In this document: piece by piece, positions 45,486 through 51,138 of the stretch | Layout of the letters: each line of letters begins with the position of its first letter | Position numbering within the stretch: the stretch's first letter is position 1 | NCBI GenBank assembly: GCA_022767075.1 | Contig: JALEPP010000100.1 | Span: forward strand, 1 to 51,138 | DNA length: 51,138 nt | Direction: 5' to 3' | Origin: Agathobacter sp. | Lineage (GTDB): Bacteria > Bacillota > Clostridia > Lachnospirales > Lachnospiraceae | The notes under the pieces: model-generated | Seen by the model: the letters and a program-made list of their open reading frames with translations, nothing else | Database searches by the model: none | What the model was told of the DNA's origin: nothing | Program-made: the position numbers and the translations under genes

Positions 45486-45992
45486 ATGAAAAATAACATC
45501 GTACTGATTGGAATGCCGGGAGTCGGAAAAAGCACCGTGGGTGTCATTCTGGCAAAGGTACTGGGATATCAGTTCTTAGATGCGGATTTGGTAATCCAGG
45601 AGCAGGAGGGCAAGCTGCTCCACGAGATTATCGAGGAGAAGGGAACAGACGGATTTATCCGGGTGGAAAATCGTGTCAATGCTTCTTTGGATACGGACAA
45701 AACGATTATTGCAACAGGTGGAAGTGTTGTATACGGAAAAGAAGCCATGGAGCATCTAAAGGAGATTGGACAGGTAGTATATCTGGAGGTTTCCTTTGAG
45801 GAGCTGGAAAAACGCCTTGCGGATATCAAGGGGCGAGGTGTGGTTCTTCGTGTGGGTCAGACGTTGAAGGATTTATATCTGGAGAGAACTCCGCTTTATG
45901 AGAAATATGCAGATGTTACCGTAAATGAAGAAGGCCTGGGCGTGGAAGAAACCGTCGATGTTTTGGTACAAAAACTTAAAAATATGCAATAA
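45486..45992 (+). CDS. aroK: Shikimate kinase
   Basis: Phosphorylates shikimate for aromatic amino-acid synthesis. The 168 residues have the Walker A loop GMPGVGKSTVG, the shikimate-binding DADLVIQ and FIRVENRV (for the usual FR..E) and ATGGSVVY. The LID segment, usually RPLL, reads RGVVL here, followed by LYLERTPLYEKYADVTV. No other aro gene is adjacent. The unusual LID leaves some chance of a different small-molecule kinase, but overall it fits AroK. Confidence 0.85.
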   Translation: MKNNIVLIGMPGVGKSTVGVILAKVLGYQFLDADLVIQEQEGKLLHEIIEEKGTDGFIRVENRVNASLDTDKTIIATGGSVVYGKEAMEHLKEIGQVVYLEVSFEELEKRLADIKGRGVVLRVGQTLKDLYLERTPLYEKYADVTVNEEGLGVEETVDVLVQKLKNMQ

Positions 45993-46051
45993 CCATCAGA
46001 TTTTCCAGGAATATACTGATAGTATGATGGAGATGCAAACACATGGTTGCC

Positions 46052-46081
46052 TTGACAAAGGACGTAAAAACTGATTATAAT
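46052..46081 (+). promoter_or_regulatory. Promoter of murA
   Basis: TTGACA (46052-46057), 18 bases, TATAAT (46076-46081), 62 bases before the murA start. Both hexamers are consensus. Confidence 0.75.
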
Positions 46082-46143
46082 AACGTGTTCATGTATATAA
46101 TCAATTGTAGTGCGTCTTAAAAAGATGTACATCGAGGTGTCAA

Positions 46144-47436
46144 ATGGAACAGTATGTTATTAAAGGCGGATCGCCTTTATATGGCGAAGTAGAGATCGGT
46201 GGAGCTAAGAATTCAGCACTTGCCATTCTTGCTGCATCTGTTATGACAGATGAGACCGTTACCATAGAGAATTTACCAAATGTAAGAGATATCAACGTGT
46301 TATTGCAGGCGATAGAGGAAATCGGTGCAAAGGTTGAGCGTGTTGATGCTCACAAGGTTATGATTAGCGGTTCATCTATTCAGGATGTAACGGTAGATAA
46401 CGAATATATTCGTAAAATTCGTGCTTCCTACTATTTGATTGGAGCACTTCTTGGAAAATATAAAAAAGCACAGGTAGCACTGCCTGGTGGATGTGAGATT
46501 GGAAGCAGACCAATCGATCTCCATATCAAAGGCTTCCGTGCAATGGGAGCTGATGTGGACATTGCCCATGGCCTTGTGTGTGCAGAGGCGACCGGGCTTA
46601 AGGGAACTCATATCTATCTGGATAAGGTTTCCGTAGGTGCCACCATGAATATCATGATGGCGGCAGCGATGGCAGAGGGAAAAACTGTAATCGAAAATGC
46701 GGCAAAAGAGCCTCACGTTGTTGATCTTGCCAACTTCCTAAACAGTATGGGGGCAAGTATACGTGGTGCAGGTACCGATGTGATTCGTATTGTGGGCACG
46801 GATAAGCTTCATGGAACAGAGTATTCCATTATTCCGGATCAGATTGAAGCTGGTACCTTTATGTTTGCGGCCGCAGCAGCAGGTGGTAATGTTCTTGTAA
46901 AGAATGTCATTCCTAAGCACTTAGAGGCTACTACTGCCAAATTATTAGAGGTTGGCTGTACCATCGAGGAATTTGATGATGCAGTTCGGGTTATTTCCAG
47001 TGGAAAGCTTACCCATACACAGGTGACCACGTTGCCATATCCTGGTTTTCCGACAGATATGCAGCCTCAGATGGCAGTTGTGCTTGCTATCGCAGAGGGA
47101 ACCAGTACCATTACGGAGAGTATTTTCGAGAATCGTTTCCGCTATGTAGATGAGCTTACCAGAATGGGTGCCAGCATTAAGGTGGAAAGTAATATCGCCA
47201 TTATTACCGGTGTTGAGAAATATACCGGTGCAAGAGTAAACGCACCGGATCTTCGTGCGGGGGCAGCCCTGGTTATCGCAGGACTTTGTGCAGAGGGCGT
47301 AACCATCATTGATGATATCCATTATGTAGAACGCGGATACGAGGACTTTGAAGGAAAGCTTCGTGGAATTGGTGCGCAGATGGAGAAAGTCTGTTCAGAT
47401 AAAGAGCTTCAGAAATTTATCTTAAAAGTTTCTTGA
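46144..47436 (+). CDS. murA: UDP-N-acetylglucosamine 1-carboxyvinyltransferase
   Basis: First committed step of peptidoglycan synthesis, the target of fosfomycin. The 430 residues have VIKGGSPLYGEVEIGGAKNS, the PEP loop LPGGCEIGSRPIDLH with the catalytic cysteine (so the fosfomycin-sensitive form is expected), and YPGFPTDMQPQMAVVLAIAE. Firmicutes often carry two MurA paralogues; only one is in the window. Its TGA stop lies inside the -35 box of the metK promoter. Confidence 0.95.
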   Translation: MEQYVIKGGSPLYGEVEIGGAKNSALAILAASVMTDETVTIENLPNVRDINVLLQAIEEIGAKVERVDAHKVMISGSSIQDVTVDNEYIRKIRASYYLIGALLGKYKKAQVALPGGCEIGSRPIDLHIKGFRAMGADVDIAHGLVCAEATGLKGTHIYLDKVSVGATMNIMMAAAMAEGKTVIENAAKEPHVVDLANFLNSMGASIRGAGTDVIRIVGTDKLHGTEYSIIPDQIEAGTFMFAAAAAGGNVLVKNVIPKHLEATTAKLLEVGCTIEEFDDAVRVISSGKLTHTQVTTLPYPGFPTDMQPQMAVVLAIAEGTSTITESIFENRFRYVDELTRMGASIKVESNIAIITGVEKYTGARVNAPDLRAGAALVIAGLCAEGVTIIDDIHYVERGYEDFEGKLRGIGAQMEKVCSDKELQKFILKVS

Positions 47437-47461
47437 CAAGATAGGAAAAAGGTAGTATATT
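47433..47461 (+). promoter_or_regulatory. Promoter of the metK leader
   Basis: TTGACA (47433-47438), 17 bases, TATATT (47456-47461). The -35 overlaps the murA stop codon. Transcripts would start near 47468, about 28 bases before the riboswitch. Confidence 0.75.
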
Positions 47462-47495
47462 TTGTCCTTGGAAAACAACTGTATATTGTAAACTT

Positions 47496-47593
47496 CTCTT
47501 ATTCAGAGTGATGGAGATACAAAGGATCTGTGAAGTCACGGCAACCCCGAAGTCGGAAGGTGCCAACCTGAGCGAGCAATCGAACAATAAGAG
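47496..47593 (+). promoter_or_regulatory. SAM-I riboswitch (S-box)
   Basis: The closing helix pairs CTCTTATT (47496-47503) with AATAAGAG (47586-47593). Between them lie the S-box hallmarks GTGATGGAGATAC, CACGGCAACCCCG, GGAAGGTGCCAACCTG and GAGCGAGCAA. SAM binding stabilises the aptamer and lets the downstream terminator form, switching off metK when SAM is plentiful. Confidence 0.93.
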
Positions 47594-47616
47594 GATTAGA
47601 TTACCTATGTTAATTT

Positions 47617-47646
47617 GTCCGCTTTGTTCAGCAAAGCGGACTTTTT
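47617..47646 (+). terminator. Riboswitch-controlled terminator before metK
   Basis: GTCCGCTTTG (47617-47626) pairs with CAAAGCGGAC (47632-47641), then TTTTT. It lies 24 bases after the S-box and 59 bases before metK, in the position expected for the off state. Confidence 0.9.
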
Positions 47647-47704
47647 GTTATCCGGGAAAGGGTTGCCTCCCCAGATAACAAGAGAGTACGAAAGGAGAGT
47701 ATCT

Positions 47705-48886
47705 ATGGAAAAATTATTATTTACCTCAGAGTCTGTTACAGAAGGACATCCTGATAAGGTTTGTGACGCTATTTCTGATGCGATTTTAGATGCCTGCATG
47801 GAGCAGGACCCAATGAGCCGTGTGGCTTGTGAGACAGCAAGCTGTACCGGTTTTGTATTGGTAACCGGTGAGATTACCACAAAGGCAAAGCTTGATGTAC
47901 CGGCTATTGTTCGTAAAACGGTTCTTGAAATCGGATATGACGATGGAAAGAAAGGCTTAGACGGAAATTCATGTGCGGTTATGGTAGCACTTGATCAGCA
48001 GTCTGCAGATATTGCTATGGGTGTGGACAAGGCCTTGGAAGCAAGAGAAGGATCTCTTGTAGATGATCTGGATACCGGTGCCGGAGATCAGGGTATGATG
48101 TTTGGCTATGCTTCAAACGAGACAGAGGAGCTTATGCCTTATCCGATTTCACTTGCTCATAAGCTTGCGTTGCAGCTTGCAAAGGTTCGTAAGGACGGAA
48201 CTCTTACCTACCTTCGTCCGGATGGAAAGACACAGGTTTCCGTAGAGTATGATGAGGCCGGAAAACCGGTTCGTCTTGAGGCGGTTGTGCTTTCCACTCA
48301 GCACGATGAGGAGGTTACACAGGAACAGATCCACGCAGATATTAAAAAATATGTGTTTGATCCGGTCCTTCCAAAGGAATTGATTGACACTGACACCAAA
48401 TTCTTTATTAACCCAACCGGCCGTTTCGTAATCGGTGGACCTCACGGAGACGCAGGGCTTACCGGACGTAAGATTATCGTAGATACCTACGGTGGAATGG
48501 CACGTCACGGCGGTGGAGCTTTTTCAGGAAAGGACTGTACAAAGGTAGACCGTTCAGCAGCATACGCAGCTCGTTATGTTGCAAAGAACATCGTAGCAGC
48601 AGGACTTGCAGACAAATGTGAGATTCAGCTTTCTTACGCAATTGGTGTTGCAAAACCTACCTCTATCATGGTGGATACCTTTGGTACCGGTAAAGTATCC
48701 GACGAGAAGCTAGTTGAAATTGTTCGTGAGAACTTTGATCTTCGTCCGGCAGGAATTATCAAGATGTTAGACCTTCGCCGTCCAATCTATAGAGGAACTG
48801 CAGCATATGGACACTTCGGACGCACCGATTTGAACCTTCCATGGGAGGCTTGCGATAAGGTAGATGTACTTAAAAAATATCTATAA
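47705..48886 (+). CDS. metK: S-adenosylmethionine synthetase
   Basis: Makes SAM from methionine and ATP. The 393 residues have [63 protein letters not shown] and [20 protein letters not shown]. Start at ATG 47705 with AAAGGAG upstream; the track's start at 47615 reads through the terminator. It is regulated by its own product through the S-box. Confidence 0.97.
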   Translation: MEKLLFTSESVTEGHPDKVCDAISDAILDACMEQDPMSRVACETASCTGFVLVTGEITTKAKLDVPAIVRKTVLEIGYDDGKKGLDGNSCAVMVALDQQSADIAMGVDKALEAREGSLVDDLDTGAGDQGMMFGYASNETEELMPYPISLAHKLALQLAKVRKDGTLTYLRPDGKTQVSVEYDEAGKPVRLEAVVLSTQHDEEVTQEQIHADIKKYVFDPVLPKELIDTDTKFFINPTGRFVIGGPHGDAGLTGRKIIVDTYGGMARHGGGAFSGKDCTKVDRSAAYAARYVAKNIVAAGLADKCEIQLSYAIGVAKPTSIMVDTFGTGKVSDEKLVEIVRENFDLRPAGIIKMLDLRRPIYRGTAAYGHFGRTDLNLPWEACDKVDVLKKYL

Positions 48887-48963
48887 TCAGAATTTATAGA
48901 AAATTTACGATTATTTTAGATAATTTAAATGGGACAAGGATAATTTCATGGTATAATGAGCAC

Positions 48964-49113
48964 AAGCGAGCTTGTGTGAGCGAATCATGATCGAATGCCA
49001 TAGAGTGGAGGCTCGCTCTATGGCATTTTTATGCGACTGATGCACAGAGGAATTATGCATGCTAAAGTATGCGTGCATCAGCGCGTAAAGAGTGCTCGGG
49101 TGCACTCTTTTTT
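48964..49113 (+). ncRNA. Hairpin-rich region after metK with its own promoter, candidate small RNA or kinase leader
   Basis: An extended -10 (TGGTATAAT, TATAAT at 48952-48957) with a poor -35 would start transcripts near 48964. Four hairpins follow in about 150 nt: CACAAG/CTTGTG (48961-48976); ATGCCATAGAG/CTCTATGGCAT (48995-49005/49016-49026) with T's; TGATGCA/TGCATCA (49038-49044/49074-49080) with a small palindromic core; and AAAGAGTGC/GCACTCTTT (49087-49095/49102-49110) with six T's. The last is a good terminator 29 bases before the sensor kinase. I recognise no known RNA family. The second hairpin could equally be the metK terminator. Confidence 0.45.
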
Positions 49114-49141
49114 ATAGGGTTTTACATAGATCGGAGAACAT

Positions 49142-50626
49142 ATGAAGATAAAGACAAAGTTAGTAATTTCATTTTGTATCATGCTTTTTGTACCGATTTT
49201 TCTGGCTTCCCTGACCATATGGGGCTTTAGCCAGATTCAGGTGAAGAACATTGAGGCTACCTACGGAATTAAAAACGGAAAGGACTATGTTTGGACCAAC
49301 ACTCTTCAACTGATTAACCGAGCCACAAAGGAGGATTTTGAGGACTTAACGAGGGTTGCAGAAACGGATCCGGACCGATTTACGGATGAGGAATTTCTTC
49401 AGGAGGTTCAGGAAAGGCTTCATGAGAAGAGCTCCTTTTTGACGATTCGAAAAGCCCAGAAGCTTATTTTCCAAGGACAGGAGGATTCGGCTCTCTTTAT
49501 TGATTATCCGGACTATGGTGCCCAGGAGACGGAGGGTAGTGTCAGTACCTATATTGATGCTGAGGATCAGGTCTTGATTAAGCAGATTGACTTTCAATTT
49601 TCCGATGGGGATAAGGGCAGCGCATTTATTATTACCAGTACGAAGAGTGTGGTGCCGGAGGTGCGAAATCTGGTATCGGAAGCAGTGGTGGCGATTTTCC
49701 TGATCTTGTTTTTGACTGCCATGCTGATGATTATATGGATCTATCAAAGTCTGGTAACTCCGGTTCGCAAGCTTCAGATGGCATCGGATAACATCAAGGA
49801 AGGAAATCTGGATTTTCAGGTTGACGTTAGCAGCCAGGATGAGATGGGAGAGCTTTGCAGATCCTTCGAAGCCATGAGACAGCGGTTGAAGGACAATGCA
49901 GAGGAGAAAATCCGGGATGAGAAAGAGAACAGGGTTCTTATCAGTAATATTGCCCATGACCTTAAGACTCCGATTACCGCGGTAAAGGGGTATGCGGAAG
50001 GGATTATGGATGGGGTTGCCAATACGCCGGAGAAACTGGATAAATATATCAGGACCATTTACAATAAGGCAAATGAGATGGATACTTTAATTAATGAGCT
50101 TACCCTATACGCAAAGATTGATACGAATCGTATTCCATACAATTTTGCAAAAATAAATGCCACAGAATATTTTGATGACTGTATCGAGGAAATCGGATTA
50201 GATCTGGAATCCAGAAAGATTGGACTTGCTTATTACAATTATGTTGATAATGATGTGCTAATCATTGCTGATCCAGAGCAGCTTCGAAGAGTCATTCACA
50301 ATATTGTAGGAAATTCCATTAAGTACATGAATAAGTCACAGGGAATGATTAACATTCGTGTAAAGGATGTAGGAGACTTTATTCAAGTGGAGATTGAGGA
50401 CAACGGTAGAGGAATCTCGGCAGTAGATCTTCCGTACATTTTTGACCGCTTCTATCGGGCTGATGCATCCAGAAATTCAGCCACCGGAGGAAGTGGAATA
50501 GGACTTTCTATTGTTAAGAAAATTATCGAAGACCATGGTGGTAAAATATGGGCAACCAGTAAAGAAGATACTGGAACTGTGATGTATTTTGTGCTTCGTA
50601 AATATCAGGAGGTATACAATGAGTAG
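49142..50626 (+). CDS. Sensor histidine kinase
   Basis: 494 residues with two membrane helices (about 7-27 and 181-201), an extracellular sensor of about 150 residues, a HAMP domain, the phosphorylation motif NIAHDLKTPITAVKGYAEG, the N box HNIVGNSIKYM, the G1 box EDNGRGIS and the G2 box GGSGIGLSIVKKI. A typical OmpR-group (HisKA/HATPase) kinase; the signal is unknown. It overlaps the response regulator by 8 bases, so the two are made together. Confidence 0.93.
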   Translation: MKIKTKLVISFCIMLFVPIFLASLTIWGFSQIQVKNIEATYGIKNGKDYVWTNTLQLINRATKEDFEDLTRVAETDPDRFTDEEFLQEVQERLHEKSSFLTIRKAQKLIFQGQEDSALFIDYPDYGAQETEGSVSTYIDAEDQVLIKQIDFQFSDGDKGSAFIITSTKSVVPEVRNLVSEAVVAIFLILFLTAMLMIIWIYQSLVTPVRKLQMASDNIKEGNLDFQVDVSSQDEMGELCRSFEAMRQRLKDNAEEKIRDEKENRVLISNIAHDLKTPITAVKGYAEGIMDGVANTPEKLDKYIRTIYNKANEMDTLINELTLYAKIDTNRIPYNFAKINATEYFDDCIEEIGLDLESRKIGLAYYNYVDNDVLIIADPEQLRRVIHNIVGNSIKYMNKSQGMINIRVKDVGDFIQVEIEDNGRGISAVDLPYIFDRFYRADASRNSATGGSGIGLSIVKKIIEDHGGKIWATSKEDTGTVMYFVLRKYQEVYNE

Positions 50627-51138
50627 AATATTAATTGTGGAAGATGAAGAAGCAATTGCAGATTTGGAAAAGGATTATTTGGAGTTAAGTGGATTCGAAG
50701 TGGAAATCGCCAATGACGGAACAGAGGGACTTTCCAAAGCCTTAACCGAGGAATATGACCTTTTTATCCTGGATTTGATGCTGCCGGGAGTAGACGGGTT
50801 TGAAATCTGTAAGGAAATTCGAGAAAAGAAAAACACACCTATTTTGATGGTGTCTGCAAAGAAGGACGACATCGACAAGATTCGTGGATTGGGCCTTGGG
50901 GCAGATGACTATGTGACCAAACCATTTTCCCCAAGTGAGCTGGTAGCCAGAGTAAAGGCACACCTTGCCAGATACGAGCGCTTAATCGGAAGTAACACTG
51001 TAGAAAATGATGTAATTGAAATCCGAGGAATCAAAATTGATAAGACTGCAAGACGTGTGTGGGTGAACGGAGAGGAAAAGCCATTTACCACAAAGGAATT
51101 TGATCTCCTTACCTTCCTTGCAGAGAATCCAAACCATG
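50619..51138 (+). CDS. OmpR/PhoB-family response regulator (cut by window end)
   Basis: The receiver domain is complete: acidic pocket VEDEEA, phospho-acceptor Asp52 in ILDLMLPG, and YVTKPF with the conserved Lys. The winged-helix DNA-binding domain begins (EIRGIKIDKTARRVWVNGEE, KPFTTKEFDLLTFLAENP) and is cut at the window edge. The ORF track missed it because it has no stop. GGAGGT lies 6 bases before the ATG. It is the partner of the preceding kinase. Confidence 0.93.
   Translation, partial: MSRILIVEDEEAIADLEKDYLELSGFEVEIANDGTEGLSKALTEEYDLFILDLMLPGVDGFEICKEIREKKNTPILMVSAKKDDIDKIRGLGLGADDYVTKPFSPSELVARVKAHLARYERLIGSNTVENDVIEIRGIKIDKTARRVWVNGEEKPFTTKEFDLLTFLAENPNH

Noticed and set aside
1-51138. 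CRISPR arrays, tRNA or rRNA genes, prophage
   Set aside because: I saw no regularly spaced repeats, no tRNA-like cloverleaf with CCA end, no rRNA sequence and no phage structural genes in the window.

Overview
The window comes from a low-to-moderate GC Firmicute, most likely a Lachnospiraceae-type Clostridium. The evidence is the gene order of the S10-spc-alpha ribosomal cluster, the four-cysteine (zinc) adenylate kinase and S14, SpoVG, a DnaD/DnaI-type helicase-loading pair, the GlgC/GlgD pair, an S-box in front of metK, and near-universal AGGAGG ribosome binding sites. I see no tRNA, rRNA, CRISPR array or prophage.

Layout. 1-3.7 kb is a decaying edge: the start of an IS3-type orfA, a frameshifted and truncated ISL3 transposase, an XRE regulator with a membrane segment, and a chemotaxis receptor that has lost most of its sensor domain. 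3.8-14.6 kb holds mixed housekeeping genes (SpoU methyltransferase, HAD phosphatase, DUF1284, cstA, NusG-II protein, deoD, trpS, GNAT, corA, EamA exporter, SAM methyltransferase) and an hcp gene gutted by an internal deletion. 14.7-31.4 kb is the ribosomal supercluster rpsJ to rplQ with secY, adk, map, infA and rpoA, all on +, with tandem promoters and several structured non-coding gaps. 31.4-32.15 kb is a 736-nt imperfect inverted repeat between rplQ and the convergent prs gene. 32.2-37.2 kb is a minus-strand block: prs, then dnaI-like, dnaD-like and murC; a cluster of DnaA boxes lies between murC and dnaD. 37.3-51.1 kb is a plus-strand block: glgC-glgD, spoVG, pth, mfd, a PrsA/SurA-like lipoprotein, aroK, murA, a SAM riboswitch with metK, a hairpin-rich gap, and a sensor kinase with its response regulator (cut by the window end).

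How the parts work together. Most of the window is core growth machinery: ribosome assembly, secretion, nucleotide supply (adk, prs, deoD), cell wall (murA, murC), replication initiation (dnaD, dnaI), SAM synthesis and glycogen. Much of the unusual material is non-coding: the giant hairpin, the DnaA-box cluster, r-protein leaders, an intact control region in front of the dead hcp gene, and a possible small RNA after metK. rplN (L14) is missed by the ORF track because its only plausible start codon is CTG.
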